From Sphingomonas colocasiae (GTDB lineage: Bacteria > Pseudomonadota > Alphaproteobacteria > Sphingomonadales > Sphingomonadaceae), in NCBI RefSeq assembly GCF_019880585.1, contig NZ_JAINVV010000006.1:124001-188000 (forward strand): a stretch of 64,000 nt of DNA, written 5' to 3'. This document shows, one piece after another, positions 43,289 to 52,567 of this stretch. The notes under the pieces are model-generated. The model did not search any database, was not told where the DNA came from, and saw nothing but the letters and a program-made list of their open reading frames with translations. Within the stretch, counting starts at the first letter, position 1. Every line of letters begins with the position of its first letter. The position numbers and the translations under genes are program-made.

Positions 43289-45025
43289 GTGACGCAGAAC
43301 TATAGTCGCCGAAATGTCCTTGAGGGATCCCTGGCCGCGATAGCTGCCGGCTCGATCGCGCCCGGTGCGGCAACGGCCGCCCGGGTCACCGCGCCCGGGC
43401 CCTGGCGCCCTCCCGCCGACAACGAGCGCCGCCGCCTTATCTCCACGGCGCGCTTCGGACAGAAGCAGGGCGTCAGCGGACGCAACGGTGTGGCGATCTG
43501 CACGCACCCGCTGGCCTCGGCAGCGGCGCTCGACATGTTGAGGGCGGGAGGAAATGCGTGCGATGCGATCTGCGCCGCCGCCATGGCGCAAACCGTGATC
43601 GAACCGCACATGACGACCCTGTCGGGCATGTTCTCGATGCTCTATTACGACGCGCGCACCCGCTCCTATTCCTATGTCAACGGCGCGATGGGCGCGCCGA
43701 AATCCCACCCGGTATTCAAGGGCGGCGCCGACGCGTTCGGCGCGATGGCCGCGGCCGGCCAGTATGATGGCCAGCTGGTGCCCGTGCCCGGTTATTGGGG
43801 CGGCTTCGAAGCCTCGCATCGCAGACACGGCCGCTTGCCGCTCAGGACGGTGATGGCACCGGCCGTCCACTATGCGCGCCACGGCTTCGAGATTCATCCC
43901 TTTCTGTGGGGCGAGATGTTCGTCGAGTCCGCCGACCTGGGAGCGGCGGACTACGGCCGGGAGGTCTATTACCGGGATCGTCGCCTGCTCAATGTGGGCG
44001 AGATGCTGGTCCAGCCCCGCTATGCCGACACGCTGGAGCGCATTGCGGAGGAAGGCAGCGACTATTTCTATCGGGGCGAATTCGCCCGCAAATACGCCGA
44101 CGCCGTGCAGCGGGCGGGCGGCTATGTGACGGTCGAGGACATGGCGGCATGGCAACCGCTGATCGGCGAGCCGTTGCGTTCGACCTATCGCGGCTTCGAC
44201 GTGATCGCCGCCGCCGCGCCCGATTATGGCGGGCAGGCGCTGCTCGAGATCATGAACATGGTCGAGCTGCTCGACGTCCAGAGACTCGGCCCCGCCTTCG
44301 CCTCTCCCGAGACGACGCGCAGGCTGATCGAGATGATCAGGCTGGTCTATTCCGACGCGGTCGCCCAGCGCTGGAGCAATTCGGTCCAGCCCGCCGAGAC
44401 GATGATCTCCAAGGCACTGGCCGCCGAACGCTTCGCCCGCCTGGGCACGCAAGCGATGCCGCCCGGCCCGGCCCCCGCGCCGCCCGGGTCGACGCATGTC
44501 ACGGTGGTCGATCGGGAAGGCAATGTCGCCACCGTGCTGCACTCGGTGATGTCCGCCCCTTACACCACCGGCATCTTCGTCGACGGCGTCTATGCATGCG
44601 CGGGCCTGCTCCATCTCGGCTCCGGTCTGCCGGGCGCGGACGGGCGGGTACATGCGCGCATCGCTCCCAACATGTTCGCCCGAAACGGGATGCCGGTGCT
44701 GGCGTCCGGTTCACCGAGCATCTCGCTCACGGAAACGGTCGTGCAGAATGCAATGAACATGCTCGATTTCGGCCTGGACATCGAAACCTCGGTGCACAAG
44801 CCGCGCTTCGGCGGCGACGACCTGCGCGTACCCGGCAATACGATGATCGAAGCCGACATGGGCAAGGACCTGATCCGTCGGCTGAAGGCGGGTGGACAGA
44901 AGCTGAGCGGTTCGAGTCCCTGGGACTGGATGCACGGCTCGTTCGACGGGATCCGCATCGCAGAGGACGGCATGGCCACGGCCTGCGGCGATCCGCGACG
45001 AACGGCGCAGGCGCTCGCGGCCTGA
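43289..45025 (+). CDS. gamma-glutamyltransferase homologue with altered active site, Tat-exported
   Basis: The 578-residue protein follows the GGT fold (GGNACDAICAAAMAQTVIEPHMT in consecutive parts, NGAMGAPKS, GYWGGFEA). It has a twin-arginine signal SRRNVLEG. The usual Thr-Thr-His at the autocleavage site is Ser-Thr-His (GSTHVTVVD, about residue 403). The oxyanion di-glycine of LGSPGGS is replaced in SGSPSIS, and the lid motif NNEMDDF is absent. It could be a Ser-type N-terminal nucleophile hydrolase with another specificity, or a non-processed enzyme. The start is a GTG behind AAAGAGG. It is 22 bases after the S9 gene. Confidence 0.85.
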   Translation: MTQNYSRRNVLEGSLAAIAAGSIAPGAATAARVTAPGPWRPPADNERRRLISTARFGQKQGVSGRNGVAICTHPLASAAALDMLRAGGNACDAICAAAMAQTVIEPHMTTLSGMFSMLYYDARTRSYSYVNGAMGAPKSHPVFKGGADAFGAMAAAGQYDGQLVPVPGYWGGFEASHRRHGRLPLRTVMAPAVHYARHGFEIHPFLWGEMFVESADLGAADYGREVYYRDRRLLNVGEMLVQPRYADTLERIAEEGSDYFYRGEFARKYADAVQRAGGYVTVEDMAAWQPLIGEPLRSTYRGFDVIAAAAPDYGGQALLEIMNMVELLDVQRLGPAFASPETTRRLIEMIRLVYSDAVAQRWSNSVQPAETMISKALAAERFARLGTQAMPPGPAPAPPGSTHVTVVDREGNVATVLHSVMSAPYTTGIFVDGVYACAGLLHLGSGLPGADGRVHARIAPNMFARNGMPVLASGSPSISLTETVVQNAMNMLDFGLDIETSVHKPRFGGDDLRVPGNTMIEADMGKDLIRRLKAGGQKLSGSSPWDWMHGSFDGIRIAEDGMATACGDPRRTAQALAA

Positions 45026-45203
45026 ACATGGCCTGGCCTGTCGATCCGGCCGCAAATCTGGTCGCGGGCGAAACCTTTTCGGCGAAGCTCGAAAGCCCAC
45101 CCAGCTATGGTCGCGGTTCCTCGACTGACCCGAGGCCTCGTTATGGCCGGGCGCAGTTTCCTCATGACACATGCCGCGGCGATGTCGCGGGAAAGGGACA
45201 CTC

Positions 45204-46202
45204 ATGGAATTCAACAGGCGCAGGGCGATTGCCGCCTTCGCGGCATCCGCCACGGCCTCGATGCTCGGCGGCGCGACGAACGCGATGGCCGCCATGGGGC
45301 CACGCGCCGATGGGAAGCCGGCCCCCTCGCCCCTCGTGCGGCCGGATGCCGAGCAATTCGACATGACGTCCCGGATGACCGGCCGCAGCTACCGGATCTT
45401 CATCGCCAGGCCCTCGGGGACGAAGCCGGTACCCGCCGGCGGCTACCCGGTCATCTATCTGAACGATGGTGATTTCGAATTCCATACAGCCGCCGATGCA
45501 TTGATGATGCAGTCGATCGCGCTGGAGCTGGCGCCAGCCTATATCGTCGGGATCGGCTATGGCAAAGGCTGGGAACATGCCTCGCGCACCCGCTGCGCCG
45601 ACCTCACGCCGTCGCAGCCCGATCCGGCCACCCTCGCCGGTCTTGAAGCATCCCCGCTGACCAAGGGTGCGATCTATGGCGAGGCGGAACGCTATCATCG
45701 CTTCATGACCGAGGAGCTGCGCCCGTTGATAGAGGCCAGCTATCCGGTCAGCCGCAGCGACCGCACCTTATGGGGACATTCCTTCGGCGGTCTCTTCGCC
45801 TTGCACGTCCTGTTCCACCACCCCGAGGCGTATCGCACCTATCTGGTCAACAGCCCGTCGATCAACTGGGGCGGCGGCGCGATCCTGGAGCATGAACCCA
45901 AGCTGGTCGCACAGCTGGAAGCCGGCAAAGTCGCGCCGCGCGTGCTTCTCACCGCCGGCGAATATGAGGAAAGGCTCGCCGATCACGTCAAGCTCTATCC
46001 TGGCGTCACGCGCGAGCAGATGCAGGCCGCGTTGAAGGCCTTTGCGATGGTGACCAACACGCTTGGACTGGCCGAGCGCCTCAGGGCTGCAAAGGCGCCC
46101 ACGGGTACGCAGTTCCAGGCGATGATCTTCGATGGTGAAACCCATCTGAGCGCGATCCTGCCGGCGATGAGTCGCGGGTTGCGCTTCGCCCTGGCCGCGT
46201 GA
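45204..46202 (+). CDS. exported alpha/beta hydrolase, esterase D/BesA-like
   Basis: The 332-residue protein has a Tat-like signal (NRRRAIAAF, then an Ala-rich core) and an alpha/beta hydrolase domain of the ferri-siderophore esterase/esterase D type (COG2819). VIYLNDGDF, then LRPLIEASYPVS, the nucleophile in GHSFGGLFAL (about residue 193) and the late His in DGETHLS are visible. It could cleave an ester or depsipeptide bond. The start at 45204 has GGGAAAGGGA ahead. It lies 178 bases after the GGT homologue in the same direction. Confidence 0.85.
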   Translation: MEFNRRRAIAAFAASATASMLGGATNAMAAMGPRADGKPAPSPLVRPDAEQFDMTSRMTGRSYRIFIARPSGTKPVPAGGYPVIYLNDGDFEFHTAADALMMQSIALELAPAYIVGIGYGKGWEHASRTRCADLTPSQPDPATLAGLEASPLTKGAIYGEAERYHRFMTEELRPLIEASYPVSRSDRTLWGHSFGGLFALHVLFHHPEAYRTYLVNSPSINWGGGAILEHEPKLVAQLEAGKVAPRVLLTAGEYEERLADHVKLYPGVTREQMQAALKAFAMVTNTLGLAERLRAAKAPTGTQFQAMIFDGETHLSAILPAMSRGLRFALAA

Positions 46203-46230
46203 CCTCGCTCGTGGCTCCGGCCAGCGCCGC

Positions 46231-48057
46231 ATGAACAATTTCGGCAACAGGCTGGTCATCCTGCGCAAGATGCTGGTCGAGCTCGATCTCGACGGCTTCA
46301 TGCTCTCGACCGGCGACGCGCACATGACGGAATGGCCGGCCGCTTTCGCTCAACGGCTGGCGTGGCTGACCGGCTTCACCGGCACGACCGGCATGGCCGC
46401 CGTGCTCGCCGGCCGCGCGGCGATGTTTGTCGACGGCCGCTACACGGCCGCAGTACGCAATCAGGTCGACGGCGGCGACTACGGCTTTGTCGATCTGGCG
46501 CAAACCGGCATCGGCGACTGGCTGGCCCGCAATGCAGAAGCGGGCGCACGGATCGGATATGATCCGACGCTGCACGGCTGCGATGCGGTGCGCAAGATCG
46601 AGCACAGGCTGGCGGGCTCCGGCATGGAACTGGTCCCACTCGCCGCCAATCCGATCGACGGCTTATGGGTCGACCGGCCCGAGCGCCCGAAAACGCCGCT
46701 GTTCGTCCAGCCGGTCACGCTGTCGGGCAGGACCACCGCCGGCAAGCTGGATGACGTCACCGACTGGCTGGCTTCGAGTGATGCAGACGCCGTTGTGCTG
46801 GTCGCGCTCGATTCGATCGCCTGGCTTTTCAACATCCGCGCGAGCGATATCCCTGTCGCGCCGCTCGGCTACGCGTTCGCGATCTGCAGACGAGACGGCA
46901 GCGCCGACCTTTACATCGACACCGCGACGTTGAGTGACGAAGTCCGCAATCACCTTGGCGATCGCGTTCGGCTGGCCGGTTACGACGACTTCTACCCCGC
47001 GCTCGAAGCGCTGACGGGTCAGTGCGTGTCGATCGATCCCGACCTCTCGCCGATCGCGATCCACCAGGCGCTCAGCCAGGCAGGCGCCAAGGTGCGCGAA
47101 GACGTCGAGCCGACATTGCTTGCGAAGCAAATCAAGAATGTCGTCGAGATCGAGGGGATGCGGCAAGCGCATGTCCGCGACGGGGTGGCCGTCACGCGCT
47201 TCCTTCACTGGCTGTCGACAGAGGGCCCCAAAGGCAACCAGACGGAATTGTCAGCCGCCGGTCGGATGACCGCGTTCCGTCGCGAGCTTGCCGGCTTCCA
47301 CGGCGTTTCGTTCGATCCGATCTCCGCCGCCGATGCGAGCGCGGCACTGCCGCATTACTGGCCGACGCCGGCAAGCAACCGCCCGATCCGGCCTGGCAGC
47401 GTCTTCCTGATCGATTCCGGCGGACAATATCCTGACGGCACGACCGACATCACGCGAACCGTGACGATCGGCACGCCCCGCGCCGAGGTGAAGGATCGCT
47501 TCACCCGCGTGTTGAAGGGGCATATCCGCCTCGCCGCCACACTCTTTCCCGCCGGCACGCTGGGCAGCCGGCTCGATCCAGTGGCGCGTCTCGCCTTATG
47601 GGAGGCCGGCCTCGATTACGCCCATGGCACCGGCCATGGCGTGGGCCACTTCCTGAACGTGCATGAAGGACCAAATCATCTGCCTGCCGGTCCCCGGCCC
47701 GGCGAAACGGGGATCCAGGCGGGCATGATCCTGTCCAATGAACCCGGCTATTACAAAGCGGGCGACTACGGCATCCGCATCGAGAATCTGGTCGTCGCGG
47801 TCAAGCGCGACGTGCTCGGCGCCGAGCAGCCTCTCCTGGGCTTCGAGACGATCAGCCTTGCCCCGATCGACCGCGCATTGATCGACATCGATCTGCTGAG
47901 CGATGCCGAGATCGCCTGGCTCGATCGCTATCATGCCCGGGTCCTCGCTCGCATCGGGCCACTCGTGCCGTCGGACACGCGCCGCTGGCTCGAACAGGCG
48001 ACCGCGCCGCTTCGCCCCGATGCGCGATCGGCGCGGGTCGCGGATTTCGGAGACTGA
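46231..48057 (+). CDS. pepP: Xaa-Pro aminopeptidase (M24 family)
   Basis: The 608-residue product has the two creatinase-like N-terminal domains and the pita-bread catalytic domain of long aminopeptidase P. The metal ligands are visible: two Asp in FLIDSGGQYPDGTTDITRT, His in GTGHGVGHFLNVHEGP, Glu in LSNEPGYY, and Glu in IRIENLV. It removes an N-terminal residue in front of Pro. No signal peptide is seen, so it acts in the cytoplasm, unlike the surrounding hydrolases. It is three bases away from the next gene and 28 after the esterase. Confidence 0.93.
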   Translation: MNNFGNRLVILRKMLVELDLDGFMLSTGDAHMTEWPAAFAQRLAWLTGFTGTTGMAAVLAGRAAMFVDGRYTAAVRNQVDGGDYGFVDLAQTGIGDWLARNAEAGARIGYDPTLHGCDAVRKIEHRLAGSGMELVPLAANPIDGLWVDRPERPKTPLFVQPVTLSGRTTAGKLDDVTDWLASSDADAVVLVALDSIAWLFNIRASDIPVAPLGYAFAICRRDGSADLYIDTATLSDEVRNHLGDRVRLAGYDDFYPALEALTGQCVSIDPDLSPIAIHQALSQAGAKVREDVEPTLLAKQIKNVVEIEGMRQAHVRDGVAVTRFLHWLSTEGPKGNQTELSAAGRMTAFRRELAGFHGVSFDPISAADASAALPHYWPTPASNRPIRPGSVFLIDSGGQYPDGTTDITRTVTIGTPRAEVKDRFTRVLKGHIRLAATLFPAGTLGSRLDPVARLALWEAGLDYAHGTGHGVGHFLNVHEGPNHLPAGPRPGETGIQAGMILSNEPGYYKAGDYGIRIENLVVAVKRDVLGAEQPLLGFETISLAPIDRALIDIDLLSDAEIAWLDRYHARVLARIGPLVPSDTRRWLEQATAPLRPDARSARVADFGD

Positions 48058-48060
48058 ACA

Positions 48061-49992
48061 ATGACCCGCATCTTTCGTCGCGCCGCGCCCAAGCGCAACA
48101 GTTCGTATTTCGCCCGCACGATGTTCAATTCGTTGTGTCTGGCGTCGATCGCGACGCTGTCGCTTGGCGCCGCCCCGGCAAAGGCCGCTCCCGCCGCGAC
48201 AGGCCCCGCCGCCAGCGGCGCGGTCACCGAAACGGCACGGCTCAACGCCTGGCTGGATGCCAAATATGATGAAGAGCTTGGCTTCAGTCCGATCGCACGT
48301 TCATTCCAGGGCGACAAGACGGACCAGGCCAGGATCGACGACCTGTCGGAATCCGCAAGCGACCGGCGGCTCGCGTGGCTGCGAAAATCGGTCATGCAAC
48401 TCAAGGCCGGATTCGACCGCACGCAACTCTCGCCGGACGGGCGCCTGTCCTACGATCTGTGGGTCTACAGCTATGAGGAGGCCGCGCGGGCGGCAAGGTT
48501 CAAGCGCAACGTCTTCGTCTTCGACCAGTTGTTCGGCGCGCATACCCGGCTGGCGCAGGTCCTGATCGCTGCGCACAAGGTGGATGAGCCGGCGGACATG
48601 GACGCCTATGTCACGCGGATCGGCGGAATCCGGCGCGGCCTGCTGCAGCAGCTGGATATTGCGAAGCGCAACGCGGCTGCCGGCTCCCGCGTGCCCCGCT
48701 TCGCCTATGAGACCATGATCCGGCAGGCACGCACGCTGGTCACCGGGGCACCGTTCACAGGCCAGGGCGACAGCGCCATCTGGACCGATGCGCAAGCCAA
48801 GGTCGACGGGTTGCTCCGGGCCGGCAAGATCGATGCCGCAACCGGAGCCATCTACAAGGCCACCGCCCGCAAGGCGCTGCTCGAAGAATGGCTGCCGGCC
48901 TATCAGGCGGTCATCGCCTGGTTCGAATCCGAACTGCCAAAGGCTGACGCCGTGGCCACCGGGGTGGGCAAGAACCCGAACGGTGCGGCCTATTACGCCG
49001 CGATGCTCGCAAGTTCGACCACCACGACCCTCAACGCGGACGAAATACACCGGCTCGGCATTGCCGAAGTCGGCCGCATCAGACAGGAAATGGAGGCCCT
49101 GAAGGCGAAAGTCGGCTTCACCGGCCCGCTTCGCGATTTCTTCAAATATCTGCGTGAGGATGATCGCTTCTACTATCCAGATACCGACGAAGGCCGTCAG
49201 GCCTATATCGAGGCCGCAACCGGGCACATCGCGTTCATCAGGCAACAGCTTCCACGCTATTTCGGAATTCTGCCCAAGGCAGGCGTGACAGTGCAGCGCG
49301 TCGAAGCCTATCGCGAGATCCCCGGCGGGCCGCAGGAATATCAGATGCCGGCGGCTGACGGATCACGGCCAGGCGTTTTCTATATCCATCTTGCCGACAT
49401 GCGGGCGATGCCCATCCCGCAGCTTGAAGTCGTCACCTATCACGAGGCACTGCCGGGTCATCACATGAACTATGCGATCGCGCAGGAGCTGAGGGGCGTT
49501 CCCAGGTTCCGCCGCTTCCTGTCGATCAATGCCTATCAGGAGGGCTGGGGCCTCTATAGCGAGAAGCTCGCCAAGGAAATGGGCGCCTATCAGGATCCCT
49601 ATTCGGATTTTGGGCGCCTGACGACGGAGATGTGGCGTGCGATCCGGCTGGTCCTCGACACCGGTCTCCACGCCAAAGGCTGGACCGAAGAACAGGCGAT
49701 CGCCTATTTTCTGGCGAATTCACCTCTCACCGAGGCCCAGATCCGCTCCGAGGTCCGCCGTTACATCGTCATGCCGGGTCAAGCGACCGGCTATAAAATC
49801 GGGATGATCAGGATCGAGCAGCTTCGGCAAAAAGCGCAGGCAAAGCTCGGTGCCCGGTTCGACATCCGCGGATTTCACGACGTCGTGCTGGGCGGTGGCC
49901 AGCTACCTCTGGATCTGCTGGAACGCCGGGTAGACGAGTGGATTACCGAGAGCTGTCGGGCCGGCAAGGCAGCCGGCAGCCGGGGTTGCTAA
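48061..49992 (+). CDS. DUF885 family exported metallopeptidase-like protein, second copy
   Basis: The 643-residue product has an N-terminal signal (basic start, then LCLASIATLSLGAAPAKA) and the DUF885 motif YHEALPGHHMNYAIAQE at about residue 460, with NAYQEGWGLYSEKLAKE behind it. Family C-terminal signatures are MPGQATGYKIGM and FDIRGFHDVVL. It is a diverged paralogue of the product at 38661-40466. Its start is three bases beyond the aminopeptidase P stop, so the two are coupled. It is the last gene of the array. Confidence 0.9.
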   Translation: MTRIFRRAAPKRNSSYFARTMFNSLCLASIATLSLGAAPAKAAPAATGPAASGAVTETARLNAWLDAKYDEELGFSPIARSFQGDKTDQARIDDLSESASDRRLAWLRKSVMQLKAGFDRTQLSPDGRLSYDLWVYSYEEAARAARFKRNVFVFDQLFGAHTRLAQVLIAAHKVDEPADMDAYVTRIGGIRRGLLQQLDIAKRNAAAGSRVPRFAYETMIRQARTLVTGAPFTGQGDSAIWTDAQAKVDGLLRAGKIDAATGAIYKATARKALLEEWLPAYQAVIAWFESELPKADAVATGVGKNPNGAAYYAAMLASSTTTTLNADEIHRLGIAEVGRIRQEMEALKAKVGFTGPLRDFFKYLREDDRFYYPDTDEGRQAYIEAATGHIAFIRQQLPRYFGILPKAGVTVQRVEAYREIPGGPQEYQMPAADGSRPGVFYIHLADMRAMPIPQLEVVTYHEALPGHHMNYAIAQELRGVPRFRRFLSINAYQEGWGLYSEKLAKEMGAYQDPYSDFGRLTTEMWRAIRLVLDTGLHAKGWTEEQAIAYFLANSPLTEAQIRSEVRRYIVMPGQATGYKIGMIRIEQLRQKAQAKLGARFDIRGFHDVVLGGGQLPLDLLERRVDEWITESCRAGKAAGSRGC

Positions 49993-50281
49993 ACGCATGC
50001 ATGCAAGCACGCTGCGCGCGCATCGGCATTGGGTTCACATTGCGCAAAGCTCGCCTCCTTGCCGAAGTTTGATCCGGCGAAACGACCCTGTGACCATAAG
50101 CGCATGACACCCCAACCGCGCCGATGAAGACGGTTTGTGACGCCATATCGAAGATGCCTGTGCGGTTCCGCAGCCGGGCTGCCGGCGCCAAAGGCCCCCA
50201 TCCGCCCCGTGGAGACCAGCTCATATCCGAGCAACAGAAAATCCCGACAGGCCGCCATCGCGGACCTTCGTCACGCCGGGA

Positions 50282-52561
50282 TCATGAGCGCCCGCGCCAC
50301 AGTGAGCGCACATAGCCCTCGGCCCTTCGTCCCCAGTTCGTCTCGCGTGCCCAATTGAGGATCACCGAGCTGACGATGAAAAAGAAGAACGGCACGAAGA
50401 CAATCAGCGCATAGAACATCAGCGCCACCGTCGTGACCATGATCGCGTCTCCGCCCAACGCGATATCGGGGAAACCCAGGAAATCGAGCGTGACCGGTTC
50501 GGCCTTCTTGTCGGGACCGCCCTTGGCGGTCTCGCCGATCCAGTACATCATTTGCCCCGCGCCGAACACGCCGGTCCCGCCCAGAAGGATCGAGAGCTGG
50601 CGATCGCGGCGTGCCGCGGCTTTCTCGTTACTCGCCTCATTTCGCCGCTGCAGGTCGCTCGCATGATCCTCAAGACTGGCGACAGCGAGGTCGAGAGCGT
50701 CCTTCTTGCGCTTGATGCCGCGCAATTCCTCGAGCTTGCCGAAGACGGCTCGCTCCGTGTCGTATCGGAAGGGGTTGGCGTACCGGAAACGCTCAAAATC
50801 CTTATATTCGGAGAACTTGACATGGTTGATCGCCATCTCGGCGCGATCGAAATCGTCTTCACCTTCCAACGGCTCGCTCTCGGCAAGCGCTTGCGCCGAT
50901 GCGCTCAGCGGCTCGGGAAGGCGTCCCTGACCCCTCGCTACAAGCGCCTCGATCCGCTCTATGCGGGCCATGCTCCTGGCTTCGTGCCCGCGCGCAAGAA
51001 ACTCGTTGTGAAGCGCAAGCGCGTGAATGAGGAACGCATAGGGACATGTGCCGATATAGTCGTTGCCGGTCTCAAGGCTTCGGCTCTTGGGAACATAGGT
51101 GAGCATTGCGCGATGATTGGCATAGCGAACGAAGAACCGCTCGTCGGACTGCGCGTCGCTCTCCGGATAGATCGGATCAATGCTGTCCAGGATCTCCGAG
51201 GTGTCCTGGTTCATGAAATCGATGATGTTCTGGTTGAATCCGGCCAGAAACAGATAATCCAGGCAATCCGTCCGCCCCTCTTCGAATGCCGGGATCCGTA
51301 GCGGTAGCGGCGCGGACAGCCGCCGCCCGGCCTCGTCGACCGTTTGTTCGACAAGGCCGAGCCGCATCGCTGCAGCCAGCTCATCGACGCTGCTGAACCT
51401 CCCTCCGCCGGCCTTGCGCAGCACCGGGCTTCGGCCCCTGATCCAGTCGGCATATTGCGGCTGCGCCGTGACCCAGCCCCAATAGCCTTCGTCGAGCCTT
51501 ACGATACCGTCGCCGGCTTGCGCGGCATCAACCTGTTTTTCCAGCCTGAGCTGATAGGGGAGGTAGCAGCGCTCCTGTACCATCACCTTGGGCGCGGCGC
51601 CGTCATTCGTGACCGGATCAAGCGGCATCAGCCGCTTGAAGAATCGCTCGTCATGGATGAGGAACATGAAACGCGACTTGGGCACGACGAGCCCGGGAAC
51701 CTCGATAAACGGCACCTGGTCGATCAAATGCTCGTCGAGCGCGGAACTCCGGGCCTGGCCGAGCTGCAACGCCAGCCTGTCGAACAACCGTGCGGCATCG
51801 TCGAGCATTCGCCGACGCACGAATGGCCAGAAACGCTCGGGCTTTCCGCTCGCGTCGGTAACGGTCAGCTGATCGAGCGGCGCAATGCCGAGATGCTCGT
51901 CGAATACCGACGCGGTCGAACCCGGTTCCCACCGCTCATCGAGCTCGAACTCCTTGGGCGCGGCAAGCTTCTGAAGCAGCGACAAGAAATAATAGGTCGC
52001 CGGGGTATAGTTTGCCTCGTCCCCATCCCTTTCCAGCGACGCATAATGGTGGCTGAAGGCGAGGTGGTAGCTGAGCGCTCCGTTATTGTGCGCAAGCCAG
52101 AAGCGACGGAGACGGACCGCACGTTCGTCCCCGAGCCCGGGCGGAATCGCCTCGTAGGTGATCCCTTCAGTGGACCATTGGACCGATGCCGGTGGAGTGA
52201 AGATGAGGCGCTCGCCTGTTCGGATCGACTTGGCGGCTGCGAGACGTCGCTCGCGACGGTCGGTCCCCTCGGCCATCGCGGGTCCATCATCGGCGGCGAG
52301 CAGATGCTCCTGCACCTCGCCGAGCACCTCGCGATCGGCAATATCGTTGAACAGCGGATCGATCGCGTTGCGCAGCAGGAGCGAAGGCAGGTGCCGAGCC
52401 TGCATCGTGCCGAATTGCTCGTGGTGCAGCGGCTTGCCGGCCTGACCGGCCGCGGCCGCCACGCGATCGGGCTCGAGATAGAGCGACAGCGTCCAGTAGA
52501 GCGTGCCCGGCCTCGCCTTCTCGAAACCCTGCCCCTCAGGCCAGTCCCCCCTGATCGCCAT
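50282..52561 (-). CDS. large protein of unknown function with C-terminal membrane hairpin
   Basis: I do not recognise this 759-residue protein. Residues 1 to about 610 look soluble, with mixed alpha/beta composition and many aromatic and acidic residues. A charged coiled-coil-like stretch follows (KLEELRGIKRKKDALDLAV, DLQRRNEASNEKAAARRDRQ). Then come two hydrophobic segments, one with GGTGVFGAGQMMYWIG and one with VALMFYALIVFVPFFFFIVS, and a basic tail. The soluble domain, coiled coil and two-helix end resemble CorA-type channels in outline, but the GMN motif is absent. It begins six bases after the GNAT-like gene, so they form one operon. Confidence 0.8.
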   Translation of the reverse strand: MAIRGDWPEGQGFEKARPGTLYWTLSLYLEPDRVAAAAGQAGKPLHHEQFGTMQARHLPSLLLRNAIDPLFNDIADREVLGEVQEHLLAADDGPAMAEGTDRRERRLAAAKSIRTGERLIFTPPASVQWSTEGITYEAIPPGLGDERAVRLRRFWLAHNNGALSYHLAFSHHYASLERDGDEANYTPATYYFLSLLQKLAAPKEFELDERWEPGSTASVFDEHLGIAPLDQLTVTDASGKPERFWPFVRRRMLDDAARLFDRLALQLGQARSSALDEHLIDQVPFIEVPGLVVPKSRFMFLIHDERFFKRLMPLDPVTNDGAAPKVMVQERCYLPYQLRLEKQVDAAQAGDGIVRLDEGYWGWVTAQPQYADWIRGRSPVLRKAGGGRFSSVDELAAAMRLGLVEQTVDEAGRRLSAPLPLRIPAFEEGRTDCLDYLFLAGFNQNIIDFMNQDTSEILDSIDPIYPESDAQSDERFFVRYANHRAMLTYVPKSRSLETGNDYIGTCPYAFLIHALALHNEFLARGHEARSMARIERIEALVARGQGRLPEPLSASAQALAESEPLEGEDDFDRAEMAINHVKFSEYKDFERFRYANPFRYDTERAVFGKLEELRGIKRKKDALDLAVASLEDHASDLQRRNEASNEKAAARRDRQLSILLGGTGVFGAGQMMYWIGETAKGGPDKKAEPVTLDFLGFPDIALGGDAIMVTTVALMFYALIVFVPFFFFIVSSVILNWARETNWGRRAEGYVRSLWRGRS

Positions 52562-52567
52562 ATCAAC

